From contig NC_087066.1 in the NCBI RefSeq assembly GCF_963678635.1, positions 13,004,517 to 13,068,516 on the forward strand: a DNA stretch of 64,000 nucleotides, in the 5' to 3' direction. This DNA is from Symsagittifera roscoffensis (taxonomy: Eukaryota > Xenacoelomorpha > Acoela > Convolutidae). Under the pieces are notes generated by a model. The model had not been told where the DNA came from. It made no database searches and saw nothing but the letters and a program-made list of their open reading frames with translations. The stretch's first letter is position 1. Each line of letters begins with the position of its first letter. Below, piece after piece: positions 1 through 10,900 of the stretch. The translations under genes were made by a program, and so were the position numbers.

Positions 1-139
1 TTGATCTATTGAGTCGTAGAGACATTTCGATTAAATTATCGTCGTGTAACATTTTAAAAATGTTTTGTCTAAATTCTAATCTATTTTTGGTTAATTCTAA
101 GCTATTAAGGTCTTGTTCGAGACTTATGGTCGCACCAGA
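1..139 (-). mobile_element. Leader of LTR retrotransposon copy 1 (cut by window edge)
   Basis: This is the sequence just inside the 5' LTR of a - strand element whose body lies left of the window. A possible primer-binding site follows the LTR after two bases. Read on the - strand, one frame is open from the LTR edge to the window end; its first ATG is at 52-50, giving 17 codons before the edge, with many Leu, Asn, Glu and Asp. I infer that this is the beginning of the upstream ORF seen before gag in the second copy (63584-64000), but the two stretches do not overlap, so they cannot be compared here. Confidence 0.6.
128..137 (-). promoter_or_regulatory. Candidate primer-binding site (PBS)
   Basis: On the - strand TGGTGCGACC lies two bases after the LTR end. 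It is complementary to a tRNA 3' end reading GGTCGCACCA. The position and the leading TGG fit a minus-strand primer site for reverse transcription. I cannot name the tRNA. Confidence 0.5.
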
Positions 140-339
140 TGAGTTAGAACCAATGTGGTTAACTCATAGAGTAATTTCGGATAGGGTACACCGTCTGCTC
201 GTCACGCTATCTTATTTTCGGCCGGATAGATTCGTGCAACTTCTTTGTCTAATACCGATCCTAATCTTACTCTTATACTATCTAGTCTCAGGTTGTTTAA
301 CTAGTCTCTGCTAGGCTCAATAGATCTAGGGTATACTGG

Positions 340-345
340 TTTATT
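340..345 (-). promoter_or_regulatory. AATAAA polyadenylation signal in LTR
   Basis: AATAAA on the - strand inside the LTR. It is conserved in the second LTR at 47004-46999. The motif and its place in the LTR suit transcript 3' end formation. Confidence 0.45.
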
Positions 346-406
346 GCGGCTGCTGAAGTTCTCTTGGAGAGGCAACTAATTTCTAAGTTAAATTCAAATC
401 TCTCTG

Positions 407-434
407 GTGCTGAAATTACAAGTAATTTCAGCAC
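407..434. repeat. Perfect hairpin in the LTR
   Basis: Two 13-bp arms starting GTGCTGAAATTAC are separated by AA. The second LTR has the same hairpin at 47066-47093 with one mismatch. It would fold in the element RNA. Its function is unknown. Confidence 0.7.
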
Positions 435-549
435 TTACAAATAAGTGGGTTGTTAGTTAGATGGATCATGATTGGTTAATATTAAATACTTTACAGTGGT
501 AAAATATCTAATTTATCCAATCATAAAATGTAGTTTAGATCAGGTTCCA

Positions 550-1545
550 TTTTGGAAACTTCAGTCTATTATTTCTCTTTTCTCCCTGCTTTTATTGGGT
601 TATTGTTTTGTAAACACTTGAATCAGCCAGACTTCTACACTGTGAGACGTCAATCAAAAATCACTTCGAAATAAATTGATTAACTAACAGACGAACAGGG
701 AGACGTTATTTTTACAAAAGATTTTGAAATCGCAAAAAAGCTTTTTTGTTTCAGTGTTTTCTGTCAATTTTGTAACACCGGTTGCTTTTCGAAAGCGAAA
801 TAAATAGCAGAATTCAAGTGTTTTTTTTTGAGAAATTCTAAGAAAAGTCCATCTTCATCAAAAAAGGGACGAAAAAATGAAAACAAGTAAAGAAAAAGTG
901 AAAACAATTTCGGTTCTGCAGCTACAGATGATTTATCAAAAGCTGTCAGCCTGTCTAAAGATAGTTCGCTTAATATTATCATGATGGAAAATTTATGGCT
1001 TTTTTGTTTTTAGAGGACAGAAATTAGTCGAAGATTGACTATGCTTGGTGCAGTTTATCAGTTTATACTAAGACTTCAGAAGTATAATGAAGATCTAATT
1101 ATGATTGATTACCAGTAGTTTTGAACTCATAAATCTGTAATTTGAAGGCACTTAAGCAGTGATTGCTTCCTCCAGTTTGCAACTTAAACTGAGATGATGA
1201 AAACTTACCTCATAATGACTGCTTTGCAGTTTTTGCAACGTCTAATTAACTGCAACTCCTGCGCAATATGAGCTCAGCCACAATTTTTCTGGTGATGATT
1301 GGGCTTCTTTTATTTATCATTTTTCGAACAAAACAATATCATGCTCAAATTAAAAAAAACGAAAATGACTAAACGAAAATGAGAATCTTTTTTGTTCGTG
1401 CGTCCCCCTTTGCGTTTGATACATCCGTGTTATGTGTGATTATCAATCATTTCCGTATCAATCTCAATCAACATGATTTAAATTAAAACATGAAAAACAG
1501 GGCCACATAAGAAAATCGCTTCTCCAAAGAATTTTTTTGTTTCAG
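550..1545. other. No gene seen; host sequence between LTR and exon A
   Basis: AT-rich sequence outside the LTR. I looked for an N-terminal receptor exon with a splice acceptor and found none. The last bases, ending at 1545 in TTTTTTTGTTTCAG, are the polypyrimidine tract and acceptor of the first visible exon, so at least the right part is intron. Confidence 0.5.
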
Positions 1546-1906
1546 ACGATGTCTTTCGACTGCTACTTTCGATTGTTATGGAAAGACGCGCGACTAATTG
1601 AGACTGCCAGGTTTCTCATCGAAGACCGGAAGAAACCCAAAACCGACAGAAAAGCCCGCAAGCATGCCGAGTCAATCCAAGAAGAAGTCGGACTGGTGAT
1701 TAATCAGACGACAACTACAGGAGTTCCGTCTCTCGACACTTCGGCAACGAAGACGACTGCAGCGAGTAAGAATCAATCGGAAGAGGAAGCGAAGAAAAAA
1801 TCTGGTCCAGTTGATTTTGTGCTCCTGGGGGAGGAGTACGCTGAAGCAATTTGGAGTCCGGACTTGTTTTTTCCAGATTCGGTAGACATCGAGAGACCCG
1901 GAAAAG
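1546..1906 (+). CDS. Receptor exon A: extracellular domain with large insertion
   Basis: The acceptor TTTGTTTCAG ends at 1545 and the donor is AAAAG|GTAGGA at 1907. Phase 0 in, phase 1 out. It encodes the strand with LLWKDARL and the loop with IWSPDLFF. W12 and W103 of the partial protein are 91 residues apart, against about 25 in GABA and glycine subunits. The extra 65 or so residues are charged and Ser/Thr-rich (several KK, EEE and TTT runs) and keep the frame. An in-frame ATG sits at codon 2, but the family needs more sequence upstream, so it is not taken as the start. Confidence 0.88.
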
Positions 1907-4900
1907 GTAGGACGAACCAAAGTTAAATACATTCTGAAATCACAGGAAAAATTACATTATCCCCTTAAAATTTTCAGAAGGTGGATGTAACTAGTTTTTT
2001 TAAACTTATTGTATCCAACTAGTAGGGATTTGGGTAGGCCGGTGGTTCTGACCGTTCAAAACGGTCAGAACCACCGGCCTACCACCGGCCTCTCTCAGGG
2101 ATTCAACTCTGACCGTTCAAAACGGGAACAACCTTCGGCACTGTTTCACAACAATCAATTTTGGTCGACCAACCGTAGCTTATTTTTAAAGGATGCCAAA
2201 ACACTCAATTGGAGGAAGCCTCAAAAAACGCAATCGTTAGCTCAAAATATTCCAAAAGTATCAAAAATGGAACTTTTGGATTTTGCTTAAGCAAAAACTC
2301 GGCTCGTTCTTTTTTCGAAAAACTATCGCGTCTGACTACCCTGTCATCCTACTAGATCCAAACCTGATGAAAACTAGGATTGCTGTCATTAGGAATTCTG
2401 TCGGACAGCAGTGTGTTGGTGTTGTATCTGAACGGAGATGTGTTCCGATCTATGCGACTTCAAGTGAAGAGCCGGTGCAAAATGGACCTCACTCTGTTCC
2501 CCATGGACGTACAAGTGTGCGATGTGTGTGTAGAGAGCTGTGAGTATATTCGGTCCTTATAAACCTTCAGAGTAAATAAAAATTTTAGCGTAGTTTTGTC
2601 TGAAAATTGTTCTTGACGCTGCGACAATCTTGTTCAATTTTTTTTCGAATCCGGATCACAATCTCGGGCTTCTGATATCTACGCTTAAAAACGATCGTCA
2701 ATTCTTGAGATAGACAAAATTGGACCGAATAAAATCTACCCTAAGACCATAATTTCTTCTAGTCAGTTCGTGAAGAAGTCAGAAAAAAATATATTTTATT
2801 TTGTAATAGCTGCAATATGTAATCATAATTTAAGAGATTAATATAACTACGCTGGCAAACTTACTGCATATGAGGGCAGCATTGGATCTACTGCTCGCAT
2901 ATTGGCAGCATAGGTCCAAATACAAATGTCACTTTAAGGCTTTCGTATCATTAAATCGTCAAATCAAATCAAACCATTTCCATTATCTTTCAAAATATTG
3001 GGTTAACATTATTCGTTAACATTCGTTTTTTGAATCAATAAGTTACCACCTTATATCTTTATAAACTCAAATTTTTATAAAAGCGAACACGGGAGCTCCG
3101 TGTCAGCTACCTCTAAACTACAGTCAAGAAATTCTAAGTAATGCCAAAATGTCGGTCCACGACCAAAAGTTCATAGTTTATGATCTGAGTTTTTGAAAAA
3201 TTTACATGTTTTTATGGTCGAAGTTAGTCTCAATACCTGTCCATAAGGTCGCAATAATCCTGAAACTGACTTGAATGGCATGTTCTAAAACGAAGGAAAA
3301 AAATCCTATGATGAGATTAAGGAACCCAAAACCATGTAAAATGATCACAATTAGATGAAAATAGGTCACGATAGTATGTAACATATGTTTTCATAGTCTG
3401 AAAATGGGGTTGAAAAAATTGTACACTTGTCAACAGAATCTAGAAAGTGGTTCGCGGTAGTCTATAAAAATGTTAAAATGATCAGGAAACGGTTCGCAAT
3501 AGTTGAGAGTTTTCTTTGTCAACAAAATGACAAAAATTTAGAAATCTTGGTTAGCATGGTTTGATTATCATCATGTTTTCTTAATCCAATTGAATTTTGG
3601 AAAAGTAATTTTTGGAATTTTTTCCTCAAATATGTTTGGAGGACATTGTATTTTTGATGTGGACGCTTATCTTTTAGTTGTCTACATTGTTTTTGTGCCT
3701 CTTCTAGAGTTAGAATTTTTTCGAGCTAAACAAAATTCTTTAAACAGAGAAAAAAGATTACAAAAAAATTAAAGTATGTTTTATTTGTCTATTTTGTAAG
3801 GTTAATGTAGTTTATGAGCAATGCTTTTCATATTTGCCTCTTGATTTTTGCAAACAATAAGAGCTCCCGCGGTATAAAAAAGTAAAAATGCAAAATTTTT
3901 TCAAAAGTTCATATTCTTTATAAATGTTCTAGGCGCAATTATGTTAGGTGAATGACATTTAATCGAAAAACTCAATTCAGAACAATTTATTCTGGGTGCA
4001 AAAAATTTACATATCAGTTTTACTCAGAGTTTTTTTCAGAACAAGCATCAAAGCGGAAAACTATTTGAAAACATTTTTATTTGCAAGTTTTTCCATTGTT
4101 TGATTGTCGAGAAAATCTGAAGGAAATCTGTGAAGAATCTTTATAAACTAAGAATTCAAAAAGGAAAAAAAAACCGATTTTAATCGATTGAATCCTGTTT
4201 TTTGTTCCTCAAAATCAGTGAGAAAAAAAGCAAACAAATCTGACAAAATCGATCTAAATCAATTTAAAATAGATCGAAATCGATTTTCTGAGCTACTTTT
4301 GACGAATCAAGAAAAATCGATTGTTTGTAAGTTATTTGCTATATTCTCTTTGTAAAATTGATTTCAATCCTTTTCTGGCTAGTACGGGACATCACAAAAC
4401 CACTCACGCGGTTTTTAAATATCATTTGCTAAGTAGGCTTACGTTGAAAAACTGTTTAAACGTCTCAAATTGGGCAAAATTGTTGTAACCTTTTTCAATT
4501 ATTTTTTTTTATGATTCCGGCCATTTGAAAAAAATGGAGGAAGTTTCATTTCTGGCGTTTTCGATTTTTTTGTTCATTTTTTCCCTCGTAAAATCACGTA
4601 CCACAAATAAATTTGAAATTTTACGAGAGATATATCATTTTAAAGCACTTTCAGTCGTGATTGGAACGAAATTTCAAAAGCAATTGATATTTTTTCGAGA
4701 GAAACCGATTGAAATTTTTGATTTTTTGTCTAATGAGGTTCGTAAAAATAAAAAATGAAGTTTGTAGGCTTGCAAAAGTTTACGTAGACTTAATTCAAGC
4801 CGTGAAATTAGTGAAATTAGTAATTGAAATTTTTAGCAATTCGTCAATCAAAAATTCTTTAAATATTTTTTTCTTTGTTTTTCTTGTAATTTTTCTTCAA

Positions 4901-7900
4901 AAACTATTTTGTACTGGGCCCATTTAACTATGAATTTCGTATATACCTTATTTCTTATTTTCGATCAGATCTTACTATCACATCACACAGCAAAAAATGT
5001 CAATGTTTTGAAGAAATGTCAATGTTTTGAAGCTTTTATTTTGTTATTCTAGATCAGTACCACAGTCTGGATGTGAACATTTCGTGGGGAGATGAGTTTG
5101 TGATTTTGGAGAAGGACAAGGTGAGAAAGTATGGGACTGCCAATTTCGACATCATCTACGACAACTTTTACTGGCGCAGAGAGACACAGATCAATTTCAG
5201 TCAGTACCACCTTACGTTTTCAGCTATTATTTTCTCTTATTTTTGTCAAGGTTTTAACAAAAAAATTTTTCCGTTTTTTTTGTAACTTACAAAAAATCTA
5301 ATTACACTGTTTGATAAGGAGATAAGATTTTTTTATAATCTAGTCTTATTAGTTATCTTTCTATACCAAATTACAAATAACATGCTGATTTTACCGTGTT
5401 GTACGGTAGCTTAGACGCTAAGCATGCTTATTTTCTGCAGAAAGGTACCAAGGTTTTGGCATGTAACAGGCAATTAGAATAACGTGTACACGGAAAAATA
5501 TGTTGATTAGGTGAACCCGGGGTATTGAATGTGTTTTTGTAGCCCCAAATCCAACAAAATAGTTGTTGTTCCGAAGAAAATGACAGAATATGTTTTTAGC
5601 TCGGAGTCGTTTTTTCTCCAGACAAATTACGACTAATTAACTAGTAATTTTTGACAAAAATTTTTGGTATAAGCCGAAAAGTTTTGTTGTCCTGAATTGA
5701 AATTTAAAAATATAATTCACCTGTGACTTTATTTCAAAGTTATGGGGGTTTAAAGATTGCAAAATTGGCCTATTTGGGAAAATAAGCGCGCTATTTACTC
5801 CGTGCTCATAATGCCGAAGCGGAGATTTAATTCGTGGTAGAACCCGTACCAAATTGATTATAGGCATGCGATTGAGTCTGTTCTTTTTTATTGTATGGAG
5901 AATATAGAACTTTGTTTTTTGCATAGCGTGTGGGGGTGATTTGTAAAAAAAACCTCAAATTTTTTTTGAAAAATGAGACAGGAGCAAAATCACATTGAAT
6001 TTATGCCAGTTTCACATTCATCAGGTTAAAGAGAAGAGCTCGGAAAATTATTTTAGTCGATCTATAAAAAGCGTGACTAACATTTTTAAATCTGCCCTCT
6101 TACCGTCGAGAAAACTTTATTCCCGCACCTAGACTAGTTAAACTCGCTTAAAAAATTGAACAAAATAAAATTTATAGTTTTTTACTGGTCTGCCAAAAAT
6201 ATCAAGCCTTTAATCAGTTCCAGGTTCCAAAGCGAAATGTCATAAAGCATTCGAAAAAATTTTTGAGTTTTATTTTGCCTCAACTTCAGTAGTTTGTTGA
6301 TAGAACTCAAATGGCAAAAAAGCATCATAGAAAGTACACTAAAAATGGTGTTCTGACCATTTTGAAGAAAATGACGTAATATTTGTGCTCGGGTGTTTTT
6401 TTGCTCCAGACAAACTTTGACTTTTCAATTATCATTTTTCGTCTGAATTTTCTAAAATCATATTTGTAAAGGTAATGTTGCCCTGAGCGCAAACTTAAAA
6501 AGATGCTTCCGCTCTTTTTCATTTCCCTCCATCTCACGTGAGCATTAATTTTATGGAGTACTAGGGGTTTTACAAGGGTTAAAAGAAAAAGAGCCGATGT
6601 TTCACCTGTGATAAATTATTGTAAAGTGATGAAATTTAAAGATTACCAGTTTGGCCATATTTGGACTGTTAATGGAGATTCAATATCTGTCTCAGAAATT
6701 TGGACATATTCTTTGGTCTCTATAATAATATTTATTATGTTTTGAAAAAGTGAGGAATATGTAAGCTCTGAGTGGTGTTTTTATTCAGACAACTTTTACA
6801 TAATTTTGGTCACTCGGGGGATCAATCTCTTGATCTCCTTGACTCCAGCAGAGTGTGCACACCGATGTAGCAGTTTGCCATGAGTATGACTAAGCGTGCT
6901 TCTTTTATTATCTGGCACTACAAAATCTTTCCAATTTGAATTGGGCAGCTAATTAGTTTAATTGACGCCATACTTTACTCAAATATTTAATTCCAGCCTA
7001 GACTTCACAATTTTGCCAATATTTAGATTATAATAATAATAATCATAATAATAATAATAATAATCATAATAATAATCATAATAATAATCATAATAATAAT
7101 AATAATAATCATAATAATGAATTCAGAGTAATAAAACTCTAGGGGTAATAACCCCAAGTACACATTTACAGAATGAGTGCTTGAACAGAAGAGCCATGCG
7201 CTGAGCAGTTTGTACAGTCGCAGTTTAGCCGCCACGTGCAAGGAGAGACAGGAACTATGCGAGACCAATTAAAGGGCAGTCGCAACATTCAGGGCTTTAC
7301 CCTGATACGAGCAGTCTTGTTTTACTTAAAATTTTTCCAAAGAAATTAAAATGCAGTCAGAAAATTTAATGTTTTGCCCTGATATGAGCTGTCTTGTTTC
7401 TTTTTTTAAATAATGCTGCTTTGCCACACAGAAGATTTGCAGATTCTTTGAACACTAAATTTTATCAGCTGGTTTTTTGTTACAGTTGCAGATAAAAAAA
7501 TTGCATTATTTTCCAAATTCATGGTTTGTGCCGACTTTCGATTACCATTTCTTAAACACTTCTGTAAACTGCAAGCGGCATTATTGGTCAAATTAAAATT
7601 TTATTGCTATCTTCAATTCGAAGTCTGTCTGTCTGCCTGTATGAACTGTGTGAGCAGCAAACATTTCCATGTACTTAAAACTGATTTTATTGTGAATTCA
7701 GGAAAGATAAGTTGCTCCAGTAATTTCCAATCAGAAAATCAGCGGATAATAATTCAATTGCTGTTGTTATCTAGAAGTTGTCAGATCTGAAAGGAATGCT
7801 CCCAACTTTTATCGTCTTAGAATGTCTTCCTCGCATCCCAAAACAGCGTCCATGTACAAGGGTTAGCCTTATTGAAAAGTAAAACATGATTAAGTAGATG

Positions 7901-10900
7901 GTTTTCCAGATGAGGAAGTCTAATTTAGAACTCAGAGCAAGATTTTTCTGAGAGAAAGTTTTCAAGGCTTAATATACGGCCATTTTTTTTTTAAATTCAA
8001 GTAAACTCATTTGTTTCGAGTCGTAATTGGAAAGTGTTTTCACTCTGAAACATTTTGACAAATTAATGTGATGGTATACACATTGATGTGATGGTTTCTT
8101 CATTCAGAGTAAAGTAATCGCTTTCAAATTTATTTGCCGCTTATTTTAATGCTTTTTTTCTGGAGTTTTTCTAATTTTTGTAAATTAGTACAAAAAACTT
8201 ATATGAACTTCTAATTTTGCACATCTAGTTTTACTTTTCGAGTAACCCATATGACCACAATGGCCCTTTACATCTTCATTTTTATTGATTTGATCATGTC
8301 AAGGTTTTGTCGGTATTAATTAAATTTTTCCAATTAAAAAATTATATATTTAAATATTATAACCGTTTATGGTTTCTCGCAATTGAGAATATTAAATTTA
8401 GAATATCCCTTGCTTGTTTTTAATGGCAGTCATGCATTTATTCCAAATATGGCTATATGAGCCCTCAACTTTTCGAGTAACTGACTTTTGTGAGTTAAGA
8501 AATGAGATTTGAAACTCAAACGATCAGAAAGGGGAAGGCTCTTTTTTGTTTGTTACTTACGGTCTTCTTGTTCCGACCAACCTTAACGAGTTTCATTTTT
8601 TTTTGTTCCAAGGTTTTCAGTTATGTTGCGAATTGCATTGAAGAAATGTTTTTAAATTTTGGTGTGAAAAGTTTGGTTTCCATGTTATTTTAGACAGAAG
8701 AGTGGAGTTGTAAAAAAAATAGATAGCTTAGGAGAAAAGCTTACATATTTTTTTTTTGCAAATCACAAAAACTCTCATCATTATACAAAATTTACAATCA
8801 TTGTTTCAATTCGTACTCTAAAATAAGACCAAATAAAAAGGCCAAAATATCGATAAAATTCTATGATTTCCTTGCATATTTTGAGTTCAAAATCTGATTT
8901 CAGTTGATTTTTTTTCGATTCGTTTCATACGTCTATGCTCAAAATCCGATTTACATTCATGATTTTCTATGATTTAATTGCATATTATTGAGATCAAAAC
9001 TCATTTTGTTTTGACACTTTTCTTGTTTGCTACATAGGATTTTGCGCATAGTCCAATTTCCAATGATGATTTTTTATGATTTCATTGCATAGTTTCGAGC
9101 TGAAATCTTATTCATGTTGATCATTTTTTTGAAATCTAAAACATCTGGCAGAAAACTGCGAGAAAAAAATTTTGTTTCTTTTTTCTAAATTGTAAGTTTT
9201 TTTGCCAAAAAATTGATTCTGTGAGTCTGAAAATCCATCCAAACACGCTTAAATCAATCGATTTAAAATGGATTTAATTGAGATTTGGATGGATATAAGT
9301 GAATTTCGGATGGTTACTAGTGAGTCAAAAAACCCATCCAAATTGATTTAAGTCGATTTTTAAGACACTTGAATCAATCAAATTATGTATCAAGAAATGT
9401 AAATTGTTATTCAAGGATTGATTTAAAATCAATTTAAAATCAACTTAAATCAATCCGAAACCATTTTTGTCAGTGCGGGTACTTTAATAGCTGAATTTGT
9501 TAGCCGATGTGGTGAAAAATTGAACATTTGACAGCTTTTTTTAGAACTCAGAGCAAGATTTTTCTGAGCGCAAGTTTTAAGGCTTAAAATACGGCCATTT
9601 TTTCATCTTTAAGAAAACTCACTTGTTTTGAGTCGTATTTGGAAAGTGTTTTTACTCTGAAACATTTTGAAAAATTATTTTGATGTTATACACTTTGATA
9701 TGATGGTTTCTTCATTCAGAGTAAAGTACTCATTTTCAAATTTTTCACCACCATTTTTAACGTATTTTTTCTGGATTTTTTCTGTTTTTGTACATTAATA
9801 CAAATTTTTATAAAAATCTAAATTTGCACATCTAATTTTACTTTCCTATTAAACCCATATGACGACAATGGTTCTTTTCATCTCCTTTCTATTTGATCTA
9901 ATCTTGTCAAGGTTTTGGTGATATTAATTAAATTTGTCCATTTTAAAAAAATTTACGTTTAAAAATTAGAACCGTCTATAGATTTGTCACGATTGAGAAC
10001 ATTACATTTAGAATTTTTTCCGCTGGCTTTTATGGCAGCCATCTACTCCATATATGGGTATCTGAATTCTTAACTTTTCTAGTAACTGACCCTTGTGAGT
10101 TAAGAAATGAGATTTGAAACTCAAATTTTTATAAAGAGTTAGGCTCTTCTTCCAGGTTTTTTCAGTTATTTTGCGACTTGCATTGAAAAAAGAATGTTAA
10201 GTTTGGGTTGGAAAATTTAGTTTCCATGCTATTTCGGACCGAAGAGTGGAGTTGTAGAAAAACTGATAGCTCAGTTAATGCAATCGAAAAATAACGTCAT
10301 CTAAGCATCCTTAGACCTCTAAAACCGTGAAAATGAATCAAAATTTTCATATGATAAAAATTTGAATTTACTTAAAAATGGTTATATTGTGCTGAAGTTA
10401 CTTTTTCTTAGATAGATTTACTCTTAGCAAAAACCAAGAAACATTATTTTAAACAATCGTAATTGAAGTCCTTACAAAAAACGCCGCACAAGGTTATTAC
10501 GATGAGCATATTTGCTATTAATGTAAACTCCTAGGAAAAGCTTAAAATAATTCAGAAGGAAAAAAACTCCAAGCAGAACGTGCAAAATTAAAAAAAAATT
10601 GCATTGTTTCCTTATCTTTCAATAAAGTTTCTTTTAAGCGATTCAAGTATACACCGAGTTGATCAACTTGCCCCGTCAAGAACTATCAGGGAAGAAATCA
10701 TTCTTTGCCTAAAAATTGTACGCTTCAATGAGCGAAAAACCTTAAGATTTCTGTATAGTTTTGGTCCATAGTGCTTTCAGATTCCGAAGTCTCTTGTCTT
10801 TGAATCAAAACTTTTGCCTGTTTTTGAAGGAATCACACAGTCCAAATATTTACAATGGAATTTTCCAAATTGCTGTAGAACCAACTCTGTAAACATTCGT

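Larger units (their letters stand above)
140..549 (-). mobile_element. 5' LTR of retrotransposon copy 1 (410 bp)
   Basis: On the - strand it starts TGGAACC and ends CTAACTCA, so it has TG...CA ends. It is nearly identical over its whole length (about 95-97% by eye) to the LTR at 46799-47208, also 410 bp. The flanks of the two copies are unrelated, which fixes both boundaries. The interior lies to the left, so this is the 5' LTR of a - strand insertion. It contains AATAAA at 345-340 and a perfect hairpin at 407-434. It probably lies in an upstream intron of, or upstream of, the receptor gene and antisense to it. Confidence 0.85.

Noticed and set aside
9-314. 101-codon + strand ORF over leader and LTR
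   Set aside because: Antisense to the retroelement leader and running into the LTR.
2009-2290. 93-codon frame over intron 1
   Set aside because: Runs through the perfect hairpin and lies inside an intron whose flanking exons join in phase.
7023-7268. 81-codon frame with long Ile/Met run
   Set aside because: Product of the TAA/ATC microsatellite.
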